Positions 43,912 through 56,489 are shown, counted from the stretch's first letter. The stretch: 64,000 nt of DNA from Kribbella sp. NBC_00382 (GCF_036067295.1 NZ_CP107954.1:1054001-1118000), one strand, 5' to 3'. The notes: a model not told the origin generated them from the letters alone. Numbers and translations are program-made.

Positions 43912-45624
43912 TCACGGTTTCGTCACAGCCCGCTTAGCCGAGGTGATCTCGACAATGGGCAGCCGCAAAGCGCCGGGCGCCTCAGCCGGTACCACTGGAT
44001 GCGCCGGTGTGACCGGCGCCACATTCCGGTACTCCGAACCCAACTCCGGCCGGCTGTCGTCCTCGCCCTTGTTCGGCCAGAAGGCCAGCGCCCGCTCGGC
44101 CTGGGCGGTGATCGTCAGGGACGGGTTCACCCCGAGGTTCGCCGAGATCGTCGAGCCGTCGACGATGTGCAGCCCGTCGTAGCCGTAGACCCGGTGGTAC
44201 GGGTCGACCACGCCGGTCGCGGCCGAGTCGCCGATCGCGCAGCCGCCGATGAAGTGCGCGGTCATCGGCACGTTGAACGGCTCGCCGATCGTGCCGCCCG
44301 GCGTGCCGCCCATCAGCTTCGCCATCCGCCGGACCACCTCGTTGGCGACCGGGATCCAGGACGGGTTCGGGGCGCCGTGGCCCTGCTTCGAGGTGAGCCG
44401 CCAGCGACCGAGCTTGTCCCGCTTGCCGTAGGTGGTGATCGAGTTGTCCGCGGTCTGCATCACCAGCGCGATCACGGTCCGCTCGGACCAGTGCTTCAGG
44501 TCGTACAGGCGACGCAGGTTCTTGCGCTGGACGGCCATCTCACGCAGCCAGGTCTTCCAGCGCGGCTTGTCGCCGCCGCCGTCGGTCAGCACGGTCTGCA
44601 GCAGCGACATCGCGTTGCTGCCGCGGCCGTACCGGACCGGCTCGATGTGGGTGATGTCGTCGGGGTGGAACGACGACGTGATCGCGACGCCCTTGGTGTA
44701 GTCGACCGACTTGTCCCGGGCAATTGCCCCGAGCAACGACTCCGAGTTGGTCCGGGTCAGGACGCCGAGCCGGTCCGACAGGTGCGGCAGCTTGCCCTCG
44801 TCGCGGAGCCGGTGCAGGAGTTTCGCGGTACCGAGGGCGGAGGCCGCGAAGATCACCTGCTGGGCGGTGAACTTGCGGGTCGCCTTCTTGTTCGACGTCC
44901 GCCGCGTCTCGATCGCGTAGCCGCCACCGGGCAGCTCCTCGACCGACGTCACCGTGGTCATCGGGTACACCTGCGCGCCGGCCTTCTCGGCCAGGTACAG
45001 GTAGTTCTTGGTGAGCGTGTTCTTCGCGTTGTGCCGGCAGCCGGTCATGCACTCGCCACAGTCGATACAGCCGGTACGCCGGGGCCCCGCGCCGCCGAAG
45101 AACGGGTCGTCCACCTCGACACCGGGCTCGCCGAAGAACACGCCGACCGGCGTCGGGTGGAAGGTCTCCCCCACGCCCATGTCGTCCGCGACCTGCTTCA
45201 TCACCTTGTCCGCGGGCGTGAACCCGGGATAGGTGGTGACGCCGAGCATGCGCTTGGCCTGGTCGTAGTACGGGGCGAGCTCGGTCTTCCAGTCGGTGAT
45301 GTGCGCCCACTGTTTGTCGGCGTAGAAGGCGGGCAGCGGTTCGTACAGGGTGTTCGCGTAGACGAGGCTGCCGCCGCCGACCCCGGCGCCGGACAGGATG
45401 ATCACGTCGCGCAGGGCGCTGATCCGCTGGATGCCGTACATGCCGAGCTTGGGCGCGAACAGAAACCGTTTGGTGTCCCAGGAGTTCTTCGCGAACCCCT
45501 GATCCTCGAACCGCGGCCCGGCCTCCAGGACCCCGACGTCATAGCCCTTCTCGACCAGCCTCAGCGCAGAAACACTGCCACCGAAGCCGGAGCCGATGAT
45601 CAAGACATCATGGTCGAAGCTCAT
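43912..45624 (-). CDS. GMC oxidoreductase, ChoD/cholesterol oxidase-like
   Basis: 570 residues from ATG 45624, overlapping the aldehyde dehydrogenase stop (ATGA). FAD-binding VLIIGSGFGGSVSALRLVEK, LSGAGVGGGSLVYANT, HFIGGCAIGDSAATGV and IVDGSTISANLGVNPSLTI are GMC signatures. CIDCGECMTGCRHNAKN is the four-Cys motif (CxxCxxCx3C) typical of the ChoD (Rv3409c) branch rather than of true secreted cholesterol oxidases. No signal peptide. In M. tuberculosis choD also neighbours guaB3. Substrate is probably a hydroxylated lipid or sterol; uncertain. Confidence 0.92.
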   Translation of the reverse strand: MSFDHDVLIIGSGFGGSVSALRLVEKGYDVGVLEAGPRFEDQGFAKNSWDTKRFLFAPKLGMYGIQRISALRDVIILSGAGVGGGSLVYANTLYEPLPAFYADKQWAHITDWKTELAPYYDQAKRMLGVTTYPGFTPADKVMKQVADDMGVGETFHPTPVGVFFGEPGVEVDDPFFGGAGPRRTGCIDCGECMTGCRHNAKNTLTKNYLYLAEKAGAQVYPMTTVTSVEELPGGGYAIETRRTSNKKATRKFTAQQVIFAASALGTAKLLHRLRDEGKLPHLSDRLGVLTRTNSESLLGAIARDKSVDYTKGVAITSSFHPDDITHIEPVRYGRGSNAMSLLQTVLTDGGGDKPRWKTWLREMAVQRKNLRRLYDLKHWSERTVIALVMQTADNSITTYGKRDKLGRWRLTSKQGHGAPNPSWIPVANEVVRRMAKLMGGTPGGTIGEPFNVPMTAHFIGGCAIGDSAATGVVDPYHRVYGYDGLHIVDGSTISANLGVNPSLTITAQAERALAFWPNKGEDDSRPELGSEYRNVAPVTPAHPVVPAEAPGALRLPIVEITSAKRAVTKP

Positions 45625-47213
45625 GCGCGACCTAGTTTCTTCAGCACTCGCAGGGCTCCGGTCATCAGTTCGGCGTAGGCCTCGTCCTTGAGTCCGTGCG
45701 AGGCGGCGATCGGGAGGACCCGCTGGGTGGCGATCGCCTGCGGGTCGACGTACCGGCGGATGCCTTCGGCGCCCTGGCGGCGGCCGAGGCCGGACGAGCG
45801 CATGCCGCCCATCGGGGTGTCGATCGAGCCGAAGGTCGCGGCGTAGCCCTCGTTGACGTTGACCGTGCCTGCCACCAGCTGGGCCGCGACCGCGCGACCG
45901 CGGCGGCCGTCCTTGGTCCAGACGCTCGCGTTCAGCCCGTACTCGCCCTCGTTGGCGCGCTCGATCGCCTCCGACTCGTCGGAGAACCGGTAAACCGACA
46001 CCACCGGCCCGAACGTCTCGTGGTCGAAGCACTCCATCTCGGGCGTCACGCCGGACAGCACGGTCGGCTCGTAGAAGAGCGGCCCGATGTCCGGCCGCGC
46101 CTTGCCACCAGCCAGTACTACGGCGCCGTGCTCGCGGGCGTTGTCGACGTGCCGGGTGACGGTCTCGAGCTGGGCCTTGGAGATGAGCGAACCCATGTCG
46201 ACGTCCCAGCCGGTGCCGGCCGAGAGCTTGAGCTTCTTCACCCGGTCGAGGAACGAGGTGATGAACGCGTCGTAGATCTGGTCGGCGACGTAGAGGCGCT
46301 CCATCGAGACGCAGAGCTGGCCGGCGCTCGAGAAGCAGGCCCGGACGGCGCCCTCGGCGGCTCGGTGGACGTCGGCGTCCCGGAGTACGAGCATCGGGTT
46401 CTTGCCGCCGAGCTCGAGGCTGCAGCCGATCAGGCGTTCGCCGGCCTGCTGAGCGATCAGCTTGCCGGTCTTGGTCGAACCGGTGAAGCAGATGTAGTCG
46501 GTGTTCTGGATGATCGCGCCGCCGACGGTCGGGCCGTCACCGTTCACCGGCTGCCAGACGTCCCGCGGCAGGCCGGCCTCGTACAGCAGCTCGATCGCGC
46601 GCAGAGCGGTCAACGGCGTCTGGCTGTCCGGCTTGTGGACGACCGTGTTGCCGGCCATCACCGCGGGGATGCCGTCGGCCATCGCCATGCTGAGCGGGTA
46701 GTTCCAGGGCGAGATGATGCCGACGACGCCCTTGGGTACGAACCGCTGCTCGGCGCGGGTGAGCACCGGGAACATGCCGAGTTTGCGCTGTGGGGCGAGC
46801 AGTTCGGCGCCCTTGCGGCCGTAGTACCGGGCGGTCAGCGCGACGTGCGCGACCTCCTCGAAGGCTTGCTTGCGGGCCTTGCCGGACTCGGTGATCACCA
46901 GGTCAACGAGTTCGTGGCGGTGGTCCAGGACGAGGTCGTGATACCGCAGCAGGATGGCGGACCGGTCGGCGATCGACGTGCCCTTCCAGCTCCGCTGCGT
47001 CTTGCGCGCGGACCGCACCGCACGCACCACATCGTCCGGACCGGACACCGGCAACTCGGCAACCGGTTGCCCGGTAGCCGGCGCATAAGAGGTGCGCGTA
47101 CCGGCCGAGGCGCGCAACAGACCAGCCAGCCGACGGATGACCGATTGATCGGTCGCGTACGACGCGGTCGGGTCGAGCTCAGGGTCGGCAGGGATCGAGG
47201 TCTGCTCGCTCAT
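45621..47213 (-). CDS. gabD2: NAD(P)-dependent aldehyde dehydrogenase, GabD2-like succinate-semialdehyde dehydrogenase
   Basis: 530 residues. ALDH motifs: GIISPWNYPLSM, CFTGSTKTGKLIAQ, LELGGKNPMLVL (Glu), SSAGQLCVSMERLYV (catalytic Cys) and ECFDHETFGPVVSVY. The N-terminal ~55 residues before APATGQPVAELPV extend as in mycobacterial GabD2 (Rv1731), which oxidises succinic semialdehyde with NADP. Overlap with the GMC oxidoreductase gene suggests alcohol to aldehyde to acid in sequence, so the true substrate may be the product of that enzyme. Confidence 0.9.
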   Translation of the reverse strand: MSEQTSIPADPELDPTASYATDQSVIRRLAGLLRASAGTRTSYAPATGQPVAELPVSGPDDVVRAVRSARKTQRSWKGTSIADRSAILLRYHDLVLDHRHELVDLVITESGKARKQAFEEVAHVALTARYYGRKGAELLAPQRKLGMFPVLTRAEQRFVPKGVVGIISPWNYPLSMAMADGIPAVMAGNTVVHKPDSQTPLTALRAIELLYEAGLPRDVWQPVNGDGPTVGGAIIQNTDYICFTGSTKTGKLIAQQAGERLIGCSLELGGKNPMLVLRDADVHRAAEGAVRACFSSAGQLCVSMERLYVADQIYDAFITSFLDRVKKLKLSAGTGWDVDMGSLISKAQLETVTRHVDNAREHGAVVLAGGKARPDIGPLFYEPTVLSGVTPEMECFDHETFGPVVSVYRFSDESEAIERANEGEYGLNASVWTKDGRRGRAVAAQLVAGTVNVNEGYAATFGSIDTPMGGMRSSGLGRRQGAEGIRRYVDPQAIATQRVLPIAASHGLKDEAYAELMTGALRVLKKLGRA

Positions 47214-47351
47214 CCACCCAGGCTACCTGCCGGTAACAGCTCGTGTCTCTACTTTGCCACGGCACCGATGTAACGGTCGGGATCGCGCGCTAACCAGGGG
47301 CTATTGGCGCTAGGGTGAACGACTGAACCTGTGAAGGGGTGGAACGTAAAG

Positions 47352-48791
47352 ATGGTGGACAGCGGGGGGCTCTGGACGCCCCCTGAGGACGAACTCGGTG
47401 AGGCTCTGCAGACAGCCCAAGTGCTGATCGAGGAGGGTCGCGCCGACGAGGCCGGGCCGTACCAGCAACGTGTCATCGAGCTGGCCAGGGAGCGCGCCGG
47501 GGATCGCCCGGACCACTACGAGGCCAAGCACCTGATGGCGGCTACGCAATACGAGCTGGCCGGGTCGCTGAACGCCTCGGGCCGGCACGAGGAAGCGCTT
47601 GCTGCCCTGCACGAGGCCCAGCTCGGCTATACCGAGCTGAGCGATGCCGACGTGATGGACTGCACCTCGTTCCTCGCCGACGTGCGCGCGCGACGAGCTA
47701 TGACGCAGGCGCATCGCGGGTACGGAGCGACCGCGGTACTGGAGATGGACGGCGCGGTGATCGCGTACGGCCAGCTGGTCGGCGGCGCCGACGGACTCCT
47801 GCACCAGCCGGACTTCGCCCGGGTGCTCGCGATGAACGCGCTCGTCCTCCGCCGGTACGGCGATCCCGCGCTGGCCGTCGCGTCGGCCGATGCGGCGACC
47901 CAGCTTTTCCTGCAACTGGCCGACCAGATCAACGCGAGCTCGCAGTCCTTGTCGTACGCGCGCTACCTCTGCTCGGCGACGGCTGTCTCGGCCGACATCC
48001 ACGCGGCCGAGGGACGGCTGGACCTTGCGCTCGAGGCCGACGAGATCGGTCTCAACACCGCGGACACGCTGGCCGACTCGGAGTCCGCGACCGATCTGCG
48101 CACGCTCGTCTCCGCGCTGACCCGCAAGGGCAAGCATCTCGGCATCGTCGGCCGGGTGCTCGAAGGCGAGAACTGCGTCCGTACCGCGTACGCGACCGAC
48201 CCGACCACGGCCGCGCTCGTCGCCGAGGAGCTCGACCGCGGCATCCCGCCGTCGTTGACCACGGCGCTGGAGACGGCAGAGATCAAGCTCGGACCGTACG
48301 AGCAGTACCACCGGCTGCTCGCGTTGAGCCAACCCGCGCCGGGGATGACGCTGGCGACGGTGTCCGGCCGGACCGATCCGGAGTCGGCGGCGGTACGGGC
48401 CACCGAACTCGCCGAGCTGGTCCGGCCGATGCTCGCGCACGACGCCGAGACCGCGTTGACGCTCGGGCTCGAGGCGCACTACCTCTTCGCGATCTCGTCG
48501 GAGCGTGAGTCACAGCGGATGCGCTACGAGACGAGCACCTACGCGCCGATCTGGGCGAAGGTGCTGCTCGACATCTCCGGCGCGTACCACGCGAGCGGTC
48601 AGACCGAGATGGCGCTCGACCTGGCCGGCTGGAGTGCCGAGGTGGCGACCGCGCTGATCCCGTTCACGATGACGGATCTCGAGATGAAGATCCTGGCCGG
48701 CGACTGCCTGCGCCACCACGGTGACCTGCTGGCCGCGAAGGGTGACTTCACCGCTTCGCAGCATGCTCACGAGGCGGCGGCCCAGCTGTAA
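47352..48791 (+). CDS. tetratricopeptide-like repeat protein of unknown function
   Basis: 479 residues from ATG 47352 (MVDSGGLWTPPEDELGEAL); no strong ribosome site. The chain is helical with TPR-like pairs such as LIEEGRADEAGPYQQRVIEL, YELAGSLNASGRHEEALAAL and AVSADIHAAEGRLDLALEAD. No signal peptide, membrane segment or catalytic motif. Divergent from the aldehyde dehydrogenase gene with a TAGGGT -10-like box near 47311. Probably a scaffold or signalling partner; nothing specific can be said. Confidence 0.75.
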   Translation: MVDSGGLWTPPEDELGEALQTAQVLIEEGRADEAGPYQQRVIELARERAGDRPDHYEAKHLMAATQYELAGSLNASGRHEEALAALHEAQLGYTELSDADVMDCTSFLADVRARRAMTQAHRGYGATAVLEMDGAVIAYGQLVGGADGLLHQPDFARVLAMNALVLRRYGDPALAVASADAATQLFLQLADQINASSQSLSYARYLCSATAVSADIHAAEGRLDLALEADEIGLNTADTLADSESATDLRTLVSALTRKGKHLGIVGRVLEGENCVRTAYATDPTTAALVAEELDRGIPPSLTTALETAEIKLGPYEQYHRLLALSQPAPGMTLATVSGRTDPESAAVRATELAELVRPMLAHDAETALTLGLEAHYLFAISSERESQRMRYETSTYAPIWAKVLLDISGAYHASGQTEMALDLAGWSAEVATALIPFTMTDLEMKILAGDCLRHHGDLLAAKGDFTASQHAHEAAAQL

Positions 48792-48846
48792 CCATTGACC
48801 TGGTTCGGACCCTGAGCGCACGCTGGCGCTGATGGGGGAGGTCGTC

Positions 48847-49764
48847 ATGGACGTTGTGGAACTACACCGCCGTGCCGTTGCCGAGTTCGTCCGGCAGGTG
48901 GGCGCGGTCCGTGCGGATCAGTGGGGCGCTCCGACGCCTTGCGAGGACTGGGATGTGCGCGACCTGGTCAACCACGTGGTCGGCGAGGAGCGCTGGACCG
49001 TACCGCTGATGGCCGGCCGGACGATCGAGGAAGTCGGCGATTCACTCGACGGCGACCTGCTCGGTGACGACCCCGCCGTGACTGCGAAGCAAGCGGCCGA
49101 CGCTGCTCAGGGCGCGCTGGCCGAAGGCGTCCCGCGCGATGCGACCGTGCTGCTCTCGTACGGCGAGGAGTCGGCCGCGGAGTACGCGTATCAGTTGGCG
49201 GCCGACCATCTCGTGCACGGCTGGGATCTGGCCGTCGCGATCGGCGGCACCACGCAGTTCGATCCCGAGGTGGTCGAGGCGGTGGCGTCGTGGTTCGAGG
49301 ACCGGGAGGAGCTCTACCGCCACGGCGGTGCGATCGGCCCGCGGATGGACGGGTTCTCCAGCGCCACCGATTCGCTGATCGGCGCTTTCGGCCGCGATCC
49401 GGCCTGGACGCCTGGTCATACCGCGGTCGCCCTGCTCGGTGCGGCTTTCGCCGTCGGGGATGTCGACGCGATCATGGAGCAGGTGACGGAGGACTGCGTC
49501 TTCGAGTCGACGTCACCCGCGCCCGATGGCACGCGGTTCGAGGGCGCGGACGTAGTACGGGAGCAGTGGCAGCGGTTGTTCGCCGAGACGCCGGATCCGC
49601 TCTTCGAGACCGAGGAATGGGTGGTGCATGGCGACCGGGCCATCGTCCGGTGGAGATTCTCCTGGGCTTCAGACGACGGCACTCGTGGCCATGTTCGCGG
49701 CGTCGACGTGCTGCGGCTGCGCGACGGCAAGGTCGCCGAGAAGCTCTCCTACGTCAAAGGCTGA
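48847..49764 (+). CDS. TIGR03086/MPI-type DinB-fold protein fused to a SnoaL-like domain
   Basis: 305 residues from ATG 48847, preceded 5 nt away by GGGGAGG; ATG 48832 is the alternative. Residues 1-~195 are a mycothiol-dependent maleylpyruvate isomerase-type fold: WGAPTPCEDWDVRDLVNHVVGEE with metal His, and LAADHLVHGWDLAVAIG. Residues ~200-305 are a SnoaL/NTF2-like cone: AAFAVGDVDAIMEQVTEDC, FEGADVVREQWQRLF and the terminal VDVLRLRDGKVAEKLSY. The fusion may pair a thiol-dependent enzyme with a binding or isomerase domain; reaction unknown. Confidence 0.85.
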   Translation: MDVVELHRRAVAEFVRQVGAVRADQWGAPTPCEDWDVRDLVNHVVGEERWTVPLMAGRTIEEVGDSLDGDLLGDDPAVTAKQAADAAQGALAEGVPRDATVLLSYGEESAAEYAYQLAADHLVHGWDLAVAIGGTTQFDPEVVEAVASWFEDREELYRHGGAIGPRMDGFSSATDSLIGAFGRDPAWTPGHTAVALLGAAFAVGDVDAIMEQVTEDCVFESTSPAPDGTRFEGADVVREQWQRLFAETPDPLFETEEWVVHGDRAIVRWRFSWASDDGTRGHVRGVDVLRLRDGKVAEKLSYVKG

Positions 49765-49767
49765 CGG

Positions 49768-50175
49768 TCAGGAGTCCTGGGTGGACTGATTCTCGGCTCG
49801 GAGGGCGCCGACGAAGAGGCCGGCTTCGAGCTCGGTCATGCCGGTCTCGCTGACCACCAGGGCGGTGGCCTGATGGAGCTCTCCGGCTACTTTGAGGGCG
49901 CGGGTGCGCTCGGCCAGGTTGTTGCCGGGCCTCCGTAGTACCGGCGTGTCGGTCACCGGTGGGACGTACCGGCCGAGCCGGATGTCCTCGACGATGTCCC
50001 TCGCGGGCTTGATCTGGATGCCGGTCCGGTCCATCACGTACTTGACCGCGAACACGGTCTTCTTGGTGGTCAGGAGGAAGCGGATCTGGTCGACATCCTC
50101 CGACGTGAGCCGGGAGCGCGCTTCGGCGAGCACAACGTTGTCGACCTCGGTACGGCGGCTGCTGAACAGTCCCAT
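49768..50175 (-). CDS. small protein with ribosomal L7/L12 C-terminal-like domain
   Basis: 135 residues. VDQIRFLLTTKKTVFAVKYV, MDRTGIQIKPARDIVEDI follow the pattern of the L7/L12 C-terminal domain (K..AIK.VRE.TG..LKEAK..VE); the remainder is a helical region. Similar stand-alone domains occur in many actinobacteria without known function. It starts MGLFSSRR, so no signal. Last gene before the hydrolase-guaB3 group on the same strand. Confidence 0.7.
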   Translation of the reverse strand: MGLFSSRRTEVDNVVLAEARSRLTSEDVDQIRFLLTTKKTVFAVKYVMDRTGIQIKPARDIVEDIRLGRYVPPVTDTPVLRRPGNNLAERTRALKVAGELHQATALVVSETGMTELEAGLFVGALRAENQSTQDS

Positions 50176-50213
50176 GGACCCAATCCTCGCAGACTCAGCA
50201 AACCGAGGTCGTC

Positions 50214-50948
50214 TCAGCGCGTCTCCGCCAGGACCTGATCGACAACTGGCCAGGCCTGGCCACCGAAGGCCCGATCGGCTGCCTCGCTCCCACCCCGAGC
50301 CATCCGCTGTCCGCTGGTCTTGACCTCCTCGCCGGGGAACACCAACCGATGCCCGGCTGTCTCGGAGCTGAGCACCCGGGTGGGCAGGCTGCCACGTCGC
50401 CTGGCGAGCTGCTCAGCGAACTCGACCGACGGCCAGAGCCGGTCGTCGCCTCCGGCGAGCAACAGCAGGTCGCCCTTGAACCGGTCGATCGGGATCTGCG
50501 CAGCCACCGCCTGATCGGCGAACCGGTCCAGGGACTGCCGGTAGAGCTCGAGGTAGCTCGGCGGGTCGTCCGTCGGCTCCCAGCCGAGGTCGAACGGGAC
50601 GAACGGGAGCGGCTCGCCGCGGCGGGTGAACATCGACGTCTGTCTGCCGTCGCCGATCCAGGCCCACACGTGGGCGCCCGGGGCGATCGCGACCACCGCG
50701 TCGACACGCTCGTCGAAGGTCGCCAGCAGCATCGCGGCCACCGAGCCGTACGACATCCCCATCACGACGAGCCGGTCGTTGCGGGCGGCCAGTTCATCGA
50801 GGGGGAAGGACTCCAGCGGGATCTCGCTGATCGGCCCGTCGAACCATTGCGGTGCGACGACGTCGTACCCGGCGGCCTCCAGGATTGCCGCACGGTCGAG
50901 ATCGGGCTTGCCGCTCGACCCGTGCAGCAGGAGGACGCCCGTCGTCAC
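50214..50948 (-). CDS. alpha/beta hydrolase, BAAT C-terminal/dienelactone hydrolase-like
   Basis: 244 residues from GTG 50948, overlapping the guaB3 stop (GTGA). GVLLLHGSSGKP (oxyanion region), VVMGMSYGSVAAMLL (nucleophile Ser), LAGGDDRLWPS (Asp) and SETAGHRLVFPGE (His) give a full catalytic triad. The arrangement resembles acyl-CoA thioesterase/BAAT C-terminal domains. Cytosolic; substrate unknown. Translational coupling to guaB3 is notable but unexplained. Confidence 0.88.
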   Translation of the reverse strand: MTTGVLLLHGSSGKPDLDRAAILEAAGYDVVAPQWFDGPISEIPLESFPLDELAARNDRLVVMGMSYGSVAAMLLATFDERVDAVVAIAPGAHVWAWIGDGRQTSMFTRRGEPLPFVPFDLGWEPTDDPPSYLELYRQSLDRFADQAVAAQIPIDRFKGDLLLLAGGDDRLWPSVEFAEQLARRRGSLPTRVLSSETAGHRLVFPGEEVKTSGQRMARGGSEAADRAFGGQAWPVVDQVLAETR

Positions 50949-52051
50949 CCGACGACGACCTCGACCCGCTGGAACTCCTTGAGCTCGGTGTAGCCGGTGG
51001 TGGCCATCGCGCGCTTCAGGGCGCCGACCAGGTTCATCGTGCCGTCCGGGACGAAGGACGGACCGAACAGGATCTGTTCCATCGTGCCGCTGACGCCGAC
51101 CTCGACCCGCTCGCCGCGCGGCAGGTCCGCGTGCCAGGCCTCGGCACCCCAGTGGAAGCCGCCGCCGGGCGCGTCGCTCGCCCGGGCCAGCGGTGAGCCG
51201 ACCATCACGGCGTCGGCGCCACAGGCGATCGCCTTGGCCAGGTCGCCGGAGCGACCGACCGAACCGTCCGCGATGACATGCACGTACCGGCCGCCGGACT
51301 CATCCATGTAGTCCCGACGGGCTGCAGCGACATCGGCGACCGCTGAGGCCATCGGCACTGCGACCCCGAGCACCTTGCGCGTGGTGTGCGCAGCACCGCC
51401 ACCGAACCCAACCAGTACTCCGGCAGCGCCCGTCCGCATCAGGTGCAGCGCGGCCTGGTGGGTCGCACACCCACCAACGATGACCGGTACGTCGAGGTCG
51501 TAGATGAACTGCTTGAGGTTGAGCGGCTCTGCCTGACCCGAGACGTGCTCGGCCGACACCGTCGTACCGCGGATGACGAACAGGTCGACGCCCGCGTCCA
51601 CGACATGCTTGGCGAACTGCTTGGTCCGCTGCGGCGACAGCGCACCGGCAACGGTCACGCCGGAGTCGCGGATCTCCTGCACCCGCTGGGAGATCAGCTC
51701 GGGCTTGATCGGCGCCGAGTAGATCTCCTGCAGCCGCGTGGTGGCCTGCTCCTTGCTGATGCTGGTGATCTCCTCCAGCAGCGAGGTCGGGTCGTCGTAC
51801 CGGGTCCAGAGCCCTTCGAGGTTCAGCACCCCGACCCCACCGGCCTTGCCGATCGCGATCGCGGTGGCCGGCGACATCACCGAGTCCATCGGCGCGGCCA
51901 GGATCGGCAGCTCGAACCGGTACGCGTCGATCTGCCAGGCGACCGAGACCTCTTCGGGGTCGCGCGTCCGCCGCGACGGCACGATCGCGATGTGGTCGAA
52001 CGCGTAGGCCTGCCGGCCGCGCTTGGCCCGGCCGATCTCGATCTCGGTCAT
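50945..52051 (-). CDS. guaB3: GuaB3-family IMP dehydrogenase-related protein
   Basis: 368 residues. Starts MTEIEIGRAKRGRQAYAFDH and contains ILAAPMDSVMSPATA, PVIVGGCATHQAALHLMRTG and AKAIACGADAVMVGSPLA, as in mycobacterial GuaB3 (Rv3410c). It lacks CBS domains and the canonical catalytic-loop GSICTTR of GuaB. The exact reaction in purine metabolism is debated for this family. It lies 25 bp downstream of guaB, the same order as in M. tuberculosis. Confidence 0.94.
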   Translation of the reverse strand: MTEIEIGRAKRGRQAYAFDHIAIVPSRRTRDPEEVSVAWQIDAYRFELPILAAPMDSVMSPATAIAIGKAGGVGVLNLEGLWTRYDDPTSLLEEITSISKEQATTRLQEIYSAPIKPELISQRVQEIRDSGVTVAGALSPQRTKQFAKHVVDAGVDLFVIRGTTVSAEHVSGQAEPLNLKQFIYDLDVPVIVGGCATHQAALHLMRTGAAGVLVGFGGGAAHTTRKVLGVAVPMASAVADVAAARRDYMDESGGRYVHVIADGSVGRSGDLAKAIACGADAVMVGSPLARASDAPGGGFHWGAEAWHADLPRGERVEVGVSGTMEQILFGPSFVPDGTMNLVGALKRAMATTGYTELKEFQRVEVVVG

Positions 52052-52076
52052 CTGAATCCTTCGGTGTTGGCGGTGC

Positions 52077-55224
<3,148 letters not shown>

Positions 55225-55226
55225 GG

Positions 55227-55838
55227 TCACTCCTCCCCTGCCCCTCGTTGCAACTTTGCCTCATGCCCCACAAACCCCCTGAGCGTGTTCAACGCCCGAT
55301 GCTGTGCGACCCTCACCGCCCCCGGTGTCATCCCCAGTGCCCGGCCGGTCTCCTCGGCTGACATCCCCGCTACCACCCGGAGCCGCAGGATCTCCCGCAA
55401 CTTCTCCGGCAATCTGTCCAGCAGCCCCACGATGTGCTGGACCTCTGAATGTCTGACCGCGTGTTCCTCCGGCGTCGGCGACTCGTCCGCCCCGTCCGGA
55501 AGATCCGGCGTCGACAAGTCTGCCACCGCGAAGGCACGCTGCGCATCTGCGACCTTACGGGCCGCGATGCCGTAGACGAAGGCCTCGAACGGCCTTCCTT
55601 CGTCGCGGTACCGGCCCAACGCGCCGAAAACCGCGACACACACTTCCTGCGCGACGTCATCGACCATGTCGGCCCCACCGGGATACGTCCACAGCCTCGA
55701 GCGCACGTAACGGTGCGCGACGGCACGGACCCGGGTGAGCAGGTCGTTCAGTGCGTTCCGATCACCTGCGGCCGCCGAAGCGGCGAGATCACGAAGCTCC
55801 ACGCGATCATGGGTGTTCGGCACTTGGACCTCGGTCAC
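55227..55838 (-). CDS. sigD: ECF RNA polymerase sigma factor, SigD/ShbA type
   Basis: 203 residues from GTG 55838. Sigma-2 region VRSRLWTYPGGADMVDDVAQ with EVCVAVFGALGRYRDEG, and sigma-4 helix-turn-helix VVAGMSAEETGRALGMTPGAVRVAQHRAL. Position beside an RsdA-like gene, guaB and guaB3 matches M. tuberculosis sigD (Rv3414c) and Streptomyces shbA, which transcribes the principal sigma gene hrdB in some streptomycetes. Its stop overlaps the anti-sigma GTG. Regulon unknown here. Confidence 0.92.
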   Translation of the reverse strand: MTEVQVPNTHDRVELRDLAASAAAGDRNALNDLLTRVRAVAHRYVRSRLWTYPGGADMVDDVAQEVCVAVFGALGRYRDEGRPFEAFVYGIAARKVADAQRAFAVADLSTPDLPDGADESPTPEEHAVRHSEVQHIVGLLDRLPEKLREILRLRVVAGMSAEETGRALGMTPGAVRVAQHRALNTLRGFVGHEAKLQRGAGEE

Positions 55839-55964
55839 CCCTCGCCCCCCTATTTCACGGACTGACCAGCCTGCAAGAGAATACGACGCCCGACCCCCTT
55901 TGCCTAGTGGCAATAGGTGATAACCGAGCTTTTTTCACTACGATCAGTGATCGGCGGCTGGGTA

Positions 55965-56489
55965 CTAAGAAGTAAGTACCGCCCCAGGCCCCAGCACCGG
56001 TACTCCGCTGCGCTCGACCAGCAGCGTGAATCGTCCACCGCCCACCCCGGTCAACTCCAGCCCGAGCACGGTGACCGGCTTGCCATCGGCGGTTCGTAGT
56101 ACCGATCCCGCCCCGACCTTCCCCGTAACGAGCTGCCCCGCGACGAGTAACCCACCCCGCGAGGCCAGGTCGAAGACCTCCTCGACCGAGAACACCACCG
56201 GCGCCACCTCAGCCGGTACTTCCAGCCAGCTCTCCCGCGGCAACCCCTGCTTCCGTGGGAACCCCGGCTCGGTGGCAGGCCCGTGCGCCACCCCGACCAT
56301 CTCGTAGTTCCCGCACCGCAGACACAGGAAGCCGTCCCCCAGCATCAGGCCGTCCTCGCTGCCGTACATGTCCTCGAGACACTCGTGCGCCCCCTCGTCC
56401 AGGCAGCACGGGTCCTCACCCCCATGGACGTAACAAACCACCGCCACCCGCTCAGGGCAGCCATAGGCGTACTCGCAGCAGTACTTCAC
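55965..56489 (-). CDS. Cys-rich protein with EF-Tu domain II-like beta-barrel
   Basis: 174 residues. The first ~65 carry nine or more Cys (YCCEYAYGCPERVAVVCYVH, EDPCCLDEGAHECLEDMYGS, FLCLRCGNYEM), consistent with one or two zinc sites. The C-terminal ~75 residues read VFSVEEVFDLASRGGLLVAG, QLVTGKVGAGSVLRTADG and GRFTLLVERSGVPVLGPGAVL, the pattern of domain II of translation GTPases (F.I.GRG.V..G.V..G....GD) without any GTPase domain. No signal peptide. Upstream of sigD on the same strand. Function unknown. Confidence 0.75.
   Translation of the reverse strand: MKYCCEYAYGCPERVAVVCYVHGGEDPCCLDEGAHECLEDMYGSEDGLMLGDGFLCLRCGNYEMVGVAHGPATEPGFPRKQGLPRESWLEVPAEVAPVVFSVEEVFDLASRGGLLVAGQLVTGKVGAGSVLRTADGKPVTVLGLELTGVGGGRFTLLVERSGVPVLGPGAVLTS

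Noticed and set aside
43696..45678. A 660-codon plus-strand frame that begins inside the candidate small RNA
   Set aside because: It runs antisense through the GMC oxidoreductase gene and has no ribosome site; the peptide is not protein-like.
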